From: Psychromonas sp030397575
Lineage (GTDB): Bacteria > Pseudomonadota > Gammaproteobacteria > Enterobacterales > Psychromonadaceae
Reading direction: 5' to 3' (one strand)
Length of the DNA stretch: 64,000 nt
Assembly (NCBI RefSeq): GCF_046250175.1
Contig: NZ_CP176468.1
This document shows positions 16,164 to 25,400 of this stretch, piece after piece. The notes under the pieces were generated by a model. The model had not been told where the DNA came from. It worked only from the letters and a program-made list of their open reading frames with translations, and did no database searches. A program made the translations under genes and the position numbers. Each line of letters begins with the position of its first letter. Position 1 is the first letter of the stretch.

Positions 16164-17396
16164 TTATCCCGCAAGTTTTTTGATCATATCTGTTAAACAG
16201 TCCAAAGCGACTGCAACATCGGATTCAATCACTTGCTCTCTTGGATTATGGCTAATACCTTTTTCACAGCGCACAAATAACATAGCAATGTTGGTAATAT
16301 TAGTCATTACCATCGCATCATGACCTGCACCACTAGCAAGAAAACACGGTGCTTTTTGCGTGCGAAGCTTCACTATTTCTCCCCATTGCTTTTGCAATAA
16401 GTCATCACATAACACTGCTTCCGCTTCGTAGAGTTTTTCATGGCTTAACTGTAATTGACGCTGTTCAGATATATGGGCTAGGTCTTTTAATAGTTGCTCA
16501 CAACAACGCTCTAAGGTAGCTTGAGATTGACTACGAATATCCACTGTGAAGTGCACTTCGCCAGCAATAACGTTCACTGCTGCAGGAAATACTTCACAGC
16601 GACCCACGGTCGCTACAATTTGGTTTTCAAAGGCAAATTGTTCAATATGACAGATCATTTGAGCAGCACCAGACATTGCATCTTTACGTAGTGCCAGAGG
16701 AACTGTACCTGCGTGTCCTGCCATTCCTTTCAGCTTAAATTGGTAACGCTTGGCACCAGCAATGCCGGTCACAACACCTACAGGTAAGTCTTGATCTTCT
16801 AATACAGGACCTTGTTCAATATGCACTTCTAGATACGCTAATGTATCTTCTGTATTTTTTTGATCTTTACCTGCTAGGGTTGGATCTAAACCAAAATCGC
16901 GCATCGCTTGTGCCATGCTAATGCCTTGTGCATCCTCAATCGCCAACCAATCAGGTTGAAAACATCCAGCGACAGCACTTGAGCCAATTAAGGTGGTATT
17001 AAAGCGAGTACCTTCCTCATCGGCAAAGGCAACAATATCAACATGGAAGGGTAATGTTTCACCTTGTAGCTGATACATTGCCTCAAGTGCCAGTAATACA
17101 CCTAGGTTACCGTCATATTTACCAGCATTGGCTACTGTATCACTGTGTGAACCGATTAATAGAGTTGGCATTGTTGGGTTAGGGGATACTTTGCGTCCCC
17201 ATTGATTACCAACACTGTCTTCCCAAGTCGTTAGACCTGCTTGCGCCATCCACTCTGCTAGTTGTTGATGCGCTAACTTATGCTCTGGTGTTAAATAAGC
17301 CCTTAATAAACCGTCTGGCATCGCACTAAAACTGGCTAATTTATCTGCCCATTGCATTATTTTTGCTGCACTTTGCTGAGTATTGTTTATTGACAT
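16164..17396 (-). CDS. hpxK: Allantoate amidohydrolase
   Basis: Zinc/manganese M20-family hydrolase of 410 residues that converts allantoate to S-ureidoglycine, ammonia and CO2. Metal ligands are visible: His84 in GSHSDTV, Asp95 in GKYDGN, Glu127/Glu128 in FADEEGT, His192 in LEVHIEQG, and a C-terminal His in GISHNPREQ. These align with AllC/HpxK/ArgE-type enzymes. It is the last gene of the minus-strand operon, 17 bases after the aminotransferase, which uses its product. Ends at the bidirectional terminator. Confidence 0.94.
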   Translation of the reverse strand: MSINNTQQSAAKIMQWADKLASFSAMPDGLLRAYLTPEHKLAHQQLAEWMAQAGLTTWEDSVGNQWGRKVSPNPTMPTLLIGSHSDTVANAGKYDGNLGVLLALEAMYQLQGETLPFHVDIVAFADEEGTRFNTTLIGSSAVAGCFQPDWLAIEDAQGISMAQAMRDFGLDPTLAGKDQKNTEDTLAYLEVHIEQGPVLEDQDLPVGVVTGIAGAKRYQFKLKGMAGHAGTVPLALRKDAMSGAAQMICHIEQFAFENQIVATVGRCEVFPAAVNVIAGEVHFTVDIRSQSQATLERCCEQLLKDLAHISEQRQLQLSHEKLYEAEAVLCDDLLQKQWGEIVKLRTQKAPCFLASGAGHDAMVMTNITNIAMLFVRCEKGISHNPREQVIESDVAVALDCLTDMIKKLAG

Positions 17397-17413
17397 AAAT
17401 GCTCCTACTACCG

Positions 17414-18646
17414 TTAGACGCTAAAGTGTTGCATAGCAGTGGTCACTGCCTGACCTGGATTTATTTTTACTTTATGTTTTAGTAACACTGACTCTAATGC
17501 TGCAAGTGTAGTAAGTACACACTCTTGTCTTGCGTTGAAGCCCATAGTACCTATACGCCAAATTTTTCCATGTAAGGGGCCAAATGAAGTGCCGATTTCA
17601 ATACCAAAACACAGAAGTAACTCTTGACGTACTTTATCGCCATCTAATCCTTCAGGAATGTAAACACCCACTACGTTATTCATTTTATAATTTTGGTTAC
17701 CAAACAAGGTTAATCCCATTGCTTGTAAACCTTTAGCCATTGCATCACCTGCTTGCTTATGACGTGCAACTACATTTTCACTACCTTCTTCTAGGAAGAT
17801 ACGTGCACATTCACGTGCGGCATATAACATGCTCGTCGCTTCGGTATGATGATTTAAACGCTCAGGACCCCAGTAGTCCATTATCATGGCCAGGTCGAAA
17901 TAGTTAGATTGAATAATCGCATCACTGCCAGCGGTATGATGATCTGCTCGAATACCTGCTTCAATATGCTTACGACGCGTGATCACTTCTGCGCATTGGT
18001 CACTTAGCGTGATAGGTGCGCTACCAGATGGCCCACCCAAACATTTTTGTAATCCTGCAGATACTGCATCTAATTTCCACTCATCTATTTTCAGTTCATT
18101 ACCTGCGATTGAAGCGGTTGCATCACAATAGAACAGCACATCATAACGTTCACAAATCTCACCGATTTCTGCTAATGGTTGGTTCATGGTGGTTGAAGTA
18201 TCACCTTGTACCGTCGCTAACATTTTTGGGCCAAACTCTTTAATCGCTTTTTCTACTAATTCTGGCGGGCAAACTTCACCCCACTCGATATCAATGGTTT
18301 TAACCACGGCACCAACACGTTGCGCAATTTCACACAAGAGGTGACCAAAGCGCCCCATTACCGGGATCAGTACTTTATCGCCAGGTTTAAGTACTGACAC
18401 TAATACCGCTTCGATGCCTGCACGTGCAGTACCATCGACTAACATAGTCTGTTTGTTGTGTGTTTCAAACACGTCTCGATATAAGGATTGCACTTGGTTC
18501 ATATAACCTGTCATTACGGGATCATATTGACCAATTAATGCTGATGAAATCGCTTGATGCACGCGTGGATATGCGTTGATTGGACCTGGCCCCATTAATA
18601 AACGTACAGGTGGGTTTAGCGTTTCAAATAAAGTGTTAGTTGTCAT
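17414..18646 (-). CDS. hpxJ: (S)-ureidoglycine-glyoxylate aminotransferase
   Basis: PLP-dependent class V aminotransferase of 410 residues, PucG/HpxJ type, transferring the amino group of S-ureidoglycine to glyoxylate to give oxalurate and glycine. Features: RLLMGPGPINAYPRVH at residue 15, YCDATASIAG with the PLP-ring Asp175, and the Schiff-base Lys201 in SAGLQKCLGGPSG. The family also contains serine/alanine-glyoxylate transaminases, but neighbouring hpxK and hpxW favour ureidoglycine. I use ATG 18646 after GGAG; a longer frame from 18730 would overlap hpxW by 95 bases. Even so it overlaps hpxW by 11 bases. Confidence 0.9.
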   Translation of the reverse strand: MTTNTLFETLNPPVRLLMGPGPINAYPRVHQAISSALIGQYDPVMTGYMNQVQSLYRDVFETHNKQTMLVDGTARAGIEAVLVSVLKPGDKVLIPVMGRFGHLLCEIAQRVGAVVKTIDIEWGEVCPPELVEKAIKEFGPKMLATVQGDTSTTMNQPLAEIGEICERYDVLFYCDATASIAGNELKIDEWKLDAVSAGLQKCLGGPSGSAPITLSDQCAEVITRRKHIEAGIRADHHTAGSDAIIQSNYFDLAMIMDYWGPERLNHHTEATSMLYAARECARIFLEEGSENVVARHKQAGDAMAKGLQAMGLTLFGNQNYKMNNVVGVYIPEGLDGDKVRQELLLCFGIEIGTSFGPLHGKIWRIGTMGFNARQECVLTTLAALESVLLKHKVKINPGQAVTTAMQHFSV

Positions 18647-20213
18647 TATTTTCTCCAAGTAAGCTTTGCCCATCACTACGCGGGTCACTAGTTGCCTGTG
18701 CTTCACCGTGTTTGTTGAGCATAATGGCACCAGCGTGCCCCATTAATTCATTGTTATCTGCGACGGCTGTTACGTCGTGCCCTAAGGCTTTTAGTGTTGC
18801 ACCGTATTGTTTGTAAAGTTGGTTCTCTAAACGTAGATTATTAGTACTGTCGCCCCAAGTGCGGCCTAATAACCAACGCGGTTTAGCCACTGAGCTAGAT
18901 AAGCTGGTACCTTGATAAAGGTAACGACTAAATAGGCAGGCTTGGGTTTGTGGTTGGCCTTCACCACCCATTGAACCATAGACAATACGTCTGCCATCAC
19001 TTAGCTCTGCATAAGCTGGATTTAATGTGTGAAAAGGCTTTTTACCGGGCGCTAATACGTTATGGTGGCTAGCGTCCAGTGTGAAACTTTTACCTCGAAT
19101 GTTCCAAGTAATACCTGAGCTAGGTAATACAACACCTGAACCAAATTCCCAGTAAATACTTTGTATGAAACTCACCATGGTACCGTATTGGTCACAAGCA
19201 CCCATCCAAACCGTATCACCAGGCTTTGCCATGTGTGGCCAAGCTAATGCTTTTTCTAGAGAAATATTATTAACGCATTCCTGAATCACTGAATCATTTA
19301 ACCACTCTTGGAGCGGTTGGGTTAAGCAGTCTGGATCGGTAATTTGTTGGTCGCGGATAATAAAGGCTTGTTTCGTGGCTTCCACAAGCAGATGAATATG
19401 CTCGACTTCAGTGTTAACTTGATCAGCTAAACGATCATAAATAGCTAAAATCAATAAAGAGGCTAACCCTTGTGTTGGTGCATCTAAGTTATATAAATGG
19501 CCTTTGGATATTTCAACGCTTAATGGCGTGGTTACTTTTGCTTGATGTTGGTTGAAATCCGCTAACGTAATTGGGCTGCCTGCTAATGCTAATTCAGCTG
19601 CCATTTGTTCTGCTAATTGCCCGCGGTAAAAATCATCCAGTCCGGCCTCGGCTAACCGTGTAAAAGTATCGGCTAAAGGTTGGTTAGTAATGATATCCCC
19701 AACCTTAAGGGTTTTACCTTGTTTTAAGTAAACCGCAGAAAAAGCCTCTAGTTGTTGTAATCGATTTAGTGTTTTTTCACTGGCATCAACTAGGCTTTGT
19801 GTTACTTCAATTCCTTGTTGTGCAGCATCGATTGCTGGTTGTAGTAATTTGCTCAGCGGTAAACTACCACCGTCAATCTCTAATGCGGCTTGCCAGCCTG
19901 AAATAGTGCCTGCCATGGTTAATGCCGCTGAACCACCACTTTCTGGTAATTCATCTGCTTGTTGACGATAGCTTTGTAGGTCGATATCGAGCGCAGCAGC
20001 ACCACAGGCATCAATCGCCACAGGGTGTTGGCCTGTTTTACTGATTAACCAAAAGCCATCTCCACCAATGCTGTTCATATGTGGATATTGTACAGAAACC
20101 ATTGCGGCCGCAGCGACCATCGCTTCGCTGGCTGTACCGCCAGCATCGAGAATTGCTTGGCCTGCAGCGGCTGCTTTATGATGTGGAGCGGTAAAGGAAG
20201 TTTGATAAGCCAT
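18636..20213 (-). CDS. hpxW: Oxamate amidohydrolase, autoprocessed Ntn hydrolase
   Basis: Gamma-glutamyltransferase-like Ntn hydrolase of 525 residues without a signal peptide, so cytoplasmic. Klebsiella pneumoniae HpxW, of the same family and context, hydrolyses oxamate to oxalate and ammonia and is cleaved into alpha and beta chains of about 35.5 and 20 kDa. Here the likely cleavage and nucleophile is Thr334 in KPGDTVWMGACDQ, giving 333- and 192-residue chains, in good agreement. Other features are GGTASEAMVAAA near the start and the glycine-rich SMGGEGQPQTQ in the beta chain. It overlaps the amidase gene by one base and the aminotransferase by 11. Confidence 0.9.
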   Translation of the reverse strand: MAYQTSFTAPHHKAAAAGQAILDAGGTASEAMVAAAAMVSVQYPHMNSIGGDGFWLISKTGQHPVAIDACGAAALDIDLQSYRQQADELPESGGSAALTMAGTISGWQAALEIDGGSLPLSKLLQPAIDAAQQGIEVTQSLVDASEKTLNRLQQLEAFSAVYLKQGKTLKVGDIITNQPLADTFTRLAEAGLDDFYRGQLAEQMAAELALAGSPITLADFNQHQAKVTTPLSVEISKGHLYNLDAPTQGLASLLILAIYDRLADQVNTEVEHIHLLVEATKQAFIIRDQQITDPDCLTQPLQEWLNDSVIQECVNNISLEKALAWPHMAKPGDTVWMGACDQYGTMVSFIQSIYWEFGSGVVLPSSGITWNIRGKSFTLDASHHNVLAPGKKPFHTLNPAYAELSDGRRIVYGSMGGEGQPQTQACLFSRYLYQGTSLSSSVAKPRWLLGRTWGDSTNNLRLENQLYKQYGATLKALGHDVTAVADNNELMGHAGAIMLNKHGEAQATSDPRSDGQSLLGENNDN

Positions 20214-21409
20214 TAGTTAACCTCCTCTTCGGTAAGTGCTAAGCCAGTTGCAATCAAATCTGCTTCGCTATTAGCTAAACCCATCAATGAGAAACCGCAA
20301 GGGCCTTCATCTAAATCTGCCATTGGTAAATGCAATTGTGGTAAACCGCTTAAGCCTGCAATACTGGTTAAGCCCATCAGTTGTGAACGGTAATCTGCCA
20401 GTTTTTCACCAGTGAGCGTTAATGAAGGAGCACCTGAAGGCGTTGTTGGTAATACAAATAAGCCATTAAGTTGCTCTAAGTGAACAGTCACTTTATTGGT
20501 AAAGTCTCGTTGCTGAGTTTTTGCTTGATCATACTTTGCGCTGGTGATGGTTCGTGCCCAATCGACTCTTAATAGGATCGAAGGATCTAAAGTCTCGCCA
20601 TATTTAGCCAACCATTGGTCATGCTCTTGAATAATTTCATAGCCTTGAATCGTTCGGAATAAAAGGCTGAGATCATCTAAAGTCATCGCCAACTCGCCTA
20701 ATAAATTACAACCGAGTAGTTTGATCGATGATGCTTTACACCATGCTTGCAAACTATTCAAACGCGCTTCGCTTAATGACTTCGCTAAGGTGTCATCAAG
20801 GTAAATCTGAGCAGTGGCTTCTCCACTTGTGTTATCTTCAGATAGTGTTTTAAATACTGCTTTTAACAGTGTTAAATCTCGGCTGAAGATACCAGCGGTG
20901 TCAAAGCTTGTAGATAAGGTAAATGCATTGCTTAAATCTAGTTTCCCCAATGTTGGACGTAACCCAAATAAACCACAATAACTTGCTGGGACACGTACAG
21001 AGCCACCGGTATCAGTACCAATTGAGAAGTCAGCTTCTTTTCTGGCTACTGCCACCGCACTGCCACTCGATGATCCTCCTGGTAGACAACTTGGTGCAAT
21101 CGGGTTGATCGGAGTCCCGTAATGAATATTTTGCCCATTTAAGCTATAGGCAAGTTCATCGGTCTGAACGCGACCAACACAATTTGCGCCTTTTGATAAT
21201 AACTTATCAATCAAAGGAGACGTTTTGTTGGCAGGCTCATGGCTATTTAACCAAGCTGGATTACCTGCTCCAGTAACAAACCCTGTAACATCGAACAAAT
21301 CTTTAAAGACAAAGCTTTTATTATTCAATAAACCGGAGCCTGTTGCAGACAGTTTTTCAGGACCTTGTAGGCAATAAACACTGTTATCTTTTGTTGTGTT
21401 GTTACTCAT
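20213..21409 (-). CDS. Amidase-signature hydrolase (AMI1-like), candidate oxalurate hydrolase
   Basis: Amidase-signature enzyme of 398 residues. The Ser-cisSer-Lys triad is present: Lys in FVFKDLFDVTG (residue about 35), GGSSSGSAVAVA (residue about 112) and TDTGGSVRVPASYCG (residue about 134). It resembles plant AMI1-type short amidases (VTGAGNPAWL motif) more than the longer AtzE/HpxY type, and no small HpxX/GatC-like partner gene is adjacent. Sitting between the transporter and HpxW, it is a good candidate for the step oxalurate to oxamate (or to oxalate plus urea), which lies just before HpxW. That role is inferred from position only. Confidence 0.85.
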   Translation of the reverse strand: MSNNTTKDNSVYCLQGPEKLSATGSGLLNNKSFVFKDLFDVTGFVTGAGNPAWLNSHEPANKTSPLIDKLLSKGANCVGRVQTDELAYSLNGQNIHYGTPINPIAPSCLPGGSSSGSAVAVARKEADFSIGTDTGGSVRVPASYCGLFGLRPTLGKLDLSNAFTLSTSFDTAGIFSRDLTLLKAVFKTLSEDNTSGEATAQIYLDDTLAKSLSEARLNSLQAWCKASSIKLLGCNLLGELAMTLDDLSLLFRTIQGYEIIQEHDQWLAKYGETLDPSILLRVDWARTITSAKYDQAKTQQRDFTNKVTVHLEQLNGLFVLPTTPSGAPSLTLTGEKLADYRSQLMGLTSIAGLSGLPQLHLPMADLDEGPCGFSLMGLANSEADLIATGLALTEEEVN

Positions 21410-21421
21410 ATCCCGCTCCTT

Positions 21422-22420
21422 CTAAATCGATGTATTAGTTACTGGCTCGGCTTGTGCTGCATAACGACTGGCCAATATTGCACAGTAAAAAATTTGAATT
21501 GGGTGATATAGCATTATAGGTAATAAGATCATGCCCAGTTTAGGGTCGCTTCCAAAAATAACCGTCGCCATTGGAATGCCAGCCGCCAAGGTTTTTTTGG
21601 TTCCACAAAAGACCGCTGCAACTTCATCTGCTAATGCAAACTTGCTGCGGCGAGCTCCCCATTGAATAAGGTGAACCATGATCAATAAAATCACTACACA
21701 TAATACAAATGAGGTGATCAGCATTTCTAATGAAAATGAGCTCCAAATACCATTGACGATTGAGTCACAGAAAGCGTTATATACAATTAATAAAATCACA
21801 TATTTATCGACTTTATTAACAACTGCTTTATGTTTTTCTGCAAATTTTAATAATAGAGGGCGTGCTAACTGGCCTAAAATCATAGGCAGAAGTAATAATT
21901 TTGAGATGGAAATAATAGAAGCCATTAAATCTAATTCAACACCTTCAAACCCCATGAATAATTGAATTAACAATGGTGTGATAAAGATACCTAATATACT
22001 TGATAATGATGCATTAAAAATAGCACCAGGGACATTACCTTTACCTACACTTGTCATTGCTACCGAAGAAGATATTGTGCTTGGTAAAACAAAGAGATAA
22101 CAAAAACCAAAAGCCAGTGCAGCTGGCATATAAGCTAAGAATAGATCTCCGAAAATCACCCACAATAAAGGGTAAGCAACGAAGGTCGCTACCTGAATGT
22201 AGATGTGCATACGCCAGTTACTAATACCTGCTTTAATCGCGGCAGGAGATAACCCTAAACCATGTAAAAAGAAGACGATAGCAACACCGATCCCTGTTAA
22301 TTTATCAAGATGGATGATACCTCCGCTTTTGCCGAGTTCGGCAGTAACGGTTGCGAGCGCTATTGCAATCACCATTCCAACTAAAAACCATTCTTTTTTA
22401 AGCTTACTTATAATATTCAT
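21422..22420 (-). CDS. SBF/YfeH-like transporter (bile acid:sodium symporter superfamily)
   Basis: Inner-membrane protein of 332 residues with about nine to ten hydrophobic spans. It matches the SBF-like YfeH family: GIGVAIVFFLHGLGLSPAAIKAG near residue 43, YLFVLPSTISSSVAMTSVGKGN with the discontinuous helix Ser/Thr cluster near residue 107, and AVFCGTKKTLAAGIPM near the C-terminus. No substrate is known for this branch. Its place directly before the amidase and HpxW suggests it moves a small carboxylate of the pathway, for example importing oxalurate/oxamate or exporting oxalate. That is inferred. The ribosome-binding site is weak. Confidence 0.85.
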   Translation of the reverse strand: MNIISKLKKEWFLVGMVIAIALATVTAELGKSGGIIHLDKLTGIGVAIVFFLHGLGLSPAAIKAGISNWRMHIYIQVATFVAYPLLWVIFGDLFLAYMPAALAFGFCYLFVLPSTISSSVAMTSVGKGNVPGAIFNASLSSILGIFITPLLIQLFMGFEGVELDLMASIISISKLLLLPMILGQLARPLLLKFAEKHKAVVNKVDKYVILLIVYNAFCDSIVNGIWSSFSLEMLITSFVLCVVILLIMVHLIQWGARRSKFALADEVAAVFCGTKKTLAAGIPMATVIFGSDPKLGMILLPIMLYHPIQIFYCAILASRYAAQAEPVTNTSI

Positions 22421-22518
22421 ATTAATTTTAACGACCTTGTTTTTATCATGTTAATAACACCAACTACTATGATGAAAGGACTTGTAGCGAAGCCTCTTAT
22501 CTACTCTCGTTAGTATCA

Positions 22519-23337
22519 TTACTCTAATTCATCGAGTTTGGAGTAATTTGCACTTATTTTACTGCTTACTTTAGTAGCGTTTCCTTTTAGAAGTTGGTAA
22601 GTATTGTTGACTAGATGAGCGATTAAGCTGCTTGGAACCGCATAGCTATCTAAGGGAGTTTCATTATTCATGTGGCACACTAAAAGATGCGTTGCATTAC
22701 CGGCATACTTTTGGCCTGACTGATCAGTGATCAGTAATACTTTATTGTGTTGCAATTGTTCTAATAATTTAGCGAATTTCTTTACACGGCGACGGATACC
22801 TATTACCACTACAAAGTCATCTTCATCAATAGAAGCTAAGTCTTCACCTATGGTTTGCCCAGGGACTGGTAACAGTTCTACATGGCCTCTGCATTGCATT
22901 AGTTGTTGGCGAAAATGCATCGCTAACGGATAGCTATTTCGATAACCAATAATTTTGATGCGTGGTGCGTTTGCCAGCTGTTTGGTAATAGGTTGTAAAG
23001 AAGTACTCTCTAACTGCTTTTTTAATTGTTGTAACCCTTGAATATCTTGATGAAAGTCGCAGCCTTCTTGAACTGCGGTCAAAACGGGCTCACCACTTTC
23101 TCGTACTTCTAACAGTTCATTACGTAACGACAAATGATCAGCATAACCGAGGCGACGTATGAAACGACTAACACTGGTTTTTGAGACCGCGCAAGATTCT
23201 GCTATCTCATTCGTAGACATGATCAATACTTTTTCTGGATTAAGTAACAAATAATCGGCTAAACGACGACTATTTGGTGTTAACTCCGCGTAATGGCGAT
23301 TAATACGATCTGTGAGAGAGTGGTTGTTGTTTGTCAT
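22519..23337 (-). CDS. RpiR/MurR-family regulator within the purine operon
   Basis: Transcriptional regulator of 272 residues. The N-terminal HTH_6 domain (residues about 5-80) contains MSTNEIAESCAVSKTSVSRFIRRLGY. A C-terminal SIS domain (about 115-250) would sense a ligand; RpiR proteins usually bind phosphosugars, but family members also control purine and ureide genes. It starts three bases after the ABC ATPase stop and a 98-base gap separates it from the SBF transporter, so it is cotranscribed with the importer. It probably regulates this operon; no palindromic site can be assigned to it with confidence. Confidence 0.9.
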   Translation of the reverse strand: MTNNNHSLTDRINRHYAELTPNSRRLADYLLLNPEKVLIMSTNEIAESCAVSKTSVSRFIRRLGYADHLSLRNELLEVRESGEPVLTAVQEGCDFHQDIQGLQQLKKQLESTSLQPITKQLANAPRIKIIGYRNSYPLAMHFRQQLMQCRGHVELLPVPGQTIGEDLASIDEDDFVVVIGIRRRVKKFAKLLEQLQHNKVLLITDQSGQKYAGNATHLLVCHMNNETPLDSYAVPSSLIAHLVNNTYQLLKGNATKVSSKISANYSKLDELE

Positions 23338-23340
23338 TGA

Positions 23341-24069
23341 TTACCTTACAGCTGCAAGAAAGCTTTTTAGTTCTTCCGTTTGTGGGTTTGCGAAAATTTC
23401 ATCACTGGCACCTGTTTCCCATACTTTGCCTTGATTCATGAATACGACTCGATCACCTACATCACGAGCAAAATTCATTTCATGTGTGACTAAAATGAGT
23501 GTCATACCTTCTGCTTTTAATTGCTCCAATACTTTTAATACTTCTCCAACCAATTCAGGATCTAAAGCAGATGTAATTTCATCACATAATAAAACTTTAG
23601 GAGACATAGCTAAAGATCGCGCGATGGCTACTCGTTGCTGTTGCCCACCAGATAAGTTACCTGGGTAAGTGGAGAATTTATCTGATAAACCGACTTTTTC
23701 TAGTAACTCTTCAGCTAGCTTTTTACTTTCTGAAGGAGATTTTTTTAATACTAACTTGGTTGCAAGCATTACATTTTGACCAACAGTCATATGCGGAAAT
23801 AGGTTAAAGCTTTGAAAAACCATTCCGACACTTCGGCTTAATAAGCGCAGTTTATATTCATCATCTTCGACAGATTGGTTATCAACGATTACCCCACCTT
23901 TTTGATATTGCTCTAAGCCATTCATACAACGAAGAAGGGTGCTCTTACCTGATCCACTTCTTCCTATGATAGAGACGACTTCACCCGCTTCTATTTTAAG
24001 GTCTACACCTTTTAAAACATGGTTATCACCATAATATTTATGAACTTTATCTAGACTAACGAGCGACAT
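23341..24069 (-). CDS. Polar-amino-acid-type ABC importer ATPase
   Basis: ATPase of 242 residues of the GlnQ/HisP family. Walker A GRSGSGKSTLLRC (residue about 36), Q-loop VFQSFNLFPHMTV, signature LSGGQQQRVAIARSL and Walker B VLLCDEITSALDPE are all intact, as is the switch His in VTHEMNFARD. It overlaps the upstream permease by 14 bases. In this operon it probably powers uptake of a ureide or other nitrogen compound such as allantoate rather than a common amino acid, because every downstream gene handles purine breakdown; inferred. Confidence 0.93.
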   Translation of the reverse strand: MSLVSLDKVHKYYGDNHVLKGVDLKIEAGEVVSIIGRSGSGKSTLLRCMNGLEQYQKGGVIVDNQSVEDDEYKLRLLSRSVGMVFQSFNLFPHMTVGQNVMLATKLVLKKSPSESKKLAEELLEKVGLSDKFSTYPGNLSGGQQQRVAIARSLAMSPKVLLCDEITSALDPELVGEVLKVLEQLKAEGMTLILVTHEMNFARDVGDRVVFMNQGKVWETGASDEIFANPQTEELKSFLAAVR

Positions 24070-24706
24070 GATTTTTTTTCTCCAAATAACGAGCTAATAA
24101 AGACAGTGGAAAACAGATTAAAAAATATAAAAGTGCCACAAAAGCAAAGACTTTAAATGGCTGAAAAACAGCGTTGTTGATCATAGTGCCTGCTTTAGTT
24201 AACTCTACAAAACCAATGACAGAGGCTAGGGCCGTTCCTTTTACAATTTGTACGGAAAAACCAACCGTAGGTGCTATCGACATACGCATTGCTTGAGGAA
24301 CAATGACATAACGCATAGTTTGTAAGTAGCTCAATCCTAATGTACGGCATGCTTCCCATTGACCTTTTGGCAGAGCTTCGATACAACCTCGCCAAATGTC
24401 ATGGAAAAATGCACTACTAAAAAGCGTCAGCGAAATTACGGCAGCTGTCCAAGCATCAACTTCAAATCCAATTAAAGAGAATCCAAAGAAGGTTAAAAAT
24501 AATTGCATCAATAGAGGTATACCTTGAAAAACTTCAACGTAACCTTGGATTAAGCGGGTAATAAGCGTATTACGCATACTTCGTAATATTGTTAACAGTA
24601 AGCCGAATAGACCTCCACCTATAAAAGCCAATAATGATAATAAAATTGTCCAACGAGCAGCTAAAAGAAGGTTTCTTAAAATATCCCAATCTGTAAATTG
24701 CATCAT
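24056..24706 (-). CDS. Polar-amino-acid-type ABC permease B
   Basis: Inner-membrane permease of 216 residues of the HisMQ family with about five spans. The cytoplasmic EAA loop reads EACRTLGLSYLQTMRYVIVPQA. It is paired with a second permease encoded just upstream and the ATPase just downstream. Two adjacent start codons (MM) are present. The substrate is inferred from the operon: a purine-derived ureide. Confidence 0.92.
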   Translation of the reverse strand: MMQFTDWDILRNLLLAARWTILLSLLAFIGGGLFGLLLTILRSMRNTLITRLIQGYVEVFQGIPLLMQLFLTFFGFSLIGFEVDAWTAAVISLTLFSSAFFHDIWRGCIEALPKGQWEACRTLGLSYLQTMRYVIVPQAMRMSIAPTVGFSVQIVKGTALASVIGFVELTKAGTMINNAVFQPFKVFAFVALLYFLICFPLSLLARYLEKKNHVAR

Positions 24707-24718
24707 TTTAGAGTCCTC

Positions 24719-25387
24719 CTATAAAGATGGGTTTTTGAAAGTACAGCGTTTTACTAATGCAAAAGCTTGACGCATTAAAATAGCTAGTAATAGATAAACT
24801 AATGCAGCCACTATATAAGACTCAAAGCTTAAAAAAGTTCGAGACTGGATAAAGTTTGCTGAGAAGGTTAACTCTTCTACGGAAATTTGAGATACGACCG
24901 AAGAACCTAGCATAACGATGATGCATTGACTGGCAATTGCTGGGTAAACTCGTTGATAAGCTGGCGGTAAAATAATATGCCAAAAAACCTGACGTCGAGT
25001 TAATCCTAATGTCTGTCCTGCCTCCCATTGCCCTTTCGGAGCTGCATCAATACCGGCTCTAATTATTTCTGTACTATAAGCCCCTAGATTAATCACCATG
25101 GCAATCACGCCAGCTTCCCAAGCAGATAATTTAAAACCTAAAGCGGGTAGCCCAAAAAAGATAAAAAATAGTTGTACGATAAAGGGGGTATTTCGGATGA
25201 CCTCTACATAACAAGAACAGATGGTTCTTAACCAAGCATCTTTACTGATACGACCTTGAGCACATACAGTTCCGAGTAGCAATCCACCTAAAGTGGAAAT
25301 CACAGTTAATTCTATTGTTGTCCATAACCCTGCCGCAAATTGCGGCAGGAAAGGAACTAAACTTGGAAAATCAAGTTGGTAGCTCAT
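24719..25387 (-). CDS. Polar-amino-acid-type ABC permease A
   Basis: Inner-membrane permease of 222 residues of the HisMQ family, with EAA loop EAGQTLGLTRRQVFWHIILPPA near residue 135. Genes upstream and downstream are spaced 13 and 12 bases away. It would form a heterodimeric channel with permease B. Confidence 0.92.
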   Translation of the reverse strand: MSYQLDFPSLVPFLPQFAAGLWTTIELTVISTLGGLLLGTVCAQGRISKDAWLRTICSCYVEVIRNTPFIVQLFFIFFGLPALGFKLSAWEAGVIAMVINLGAYSTEIIRAGIDAAPKGQWEAGQTLGLTRRQVFWHIILPPAYQRVYPAIASQCIIVMLGSSVVSQISVEELTFSANFIQSRTFLSFESYIVAALVYLLLAILMRQAFALVKRCTFKNPSL

Positions 25388-25400
25388 AATTATGTATAAC

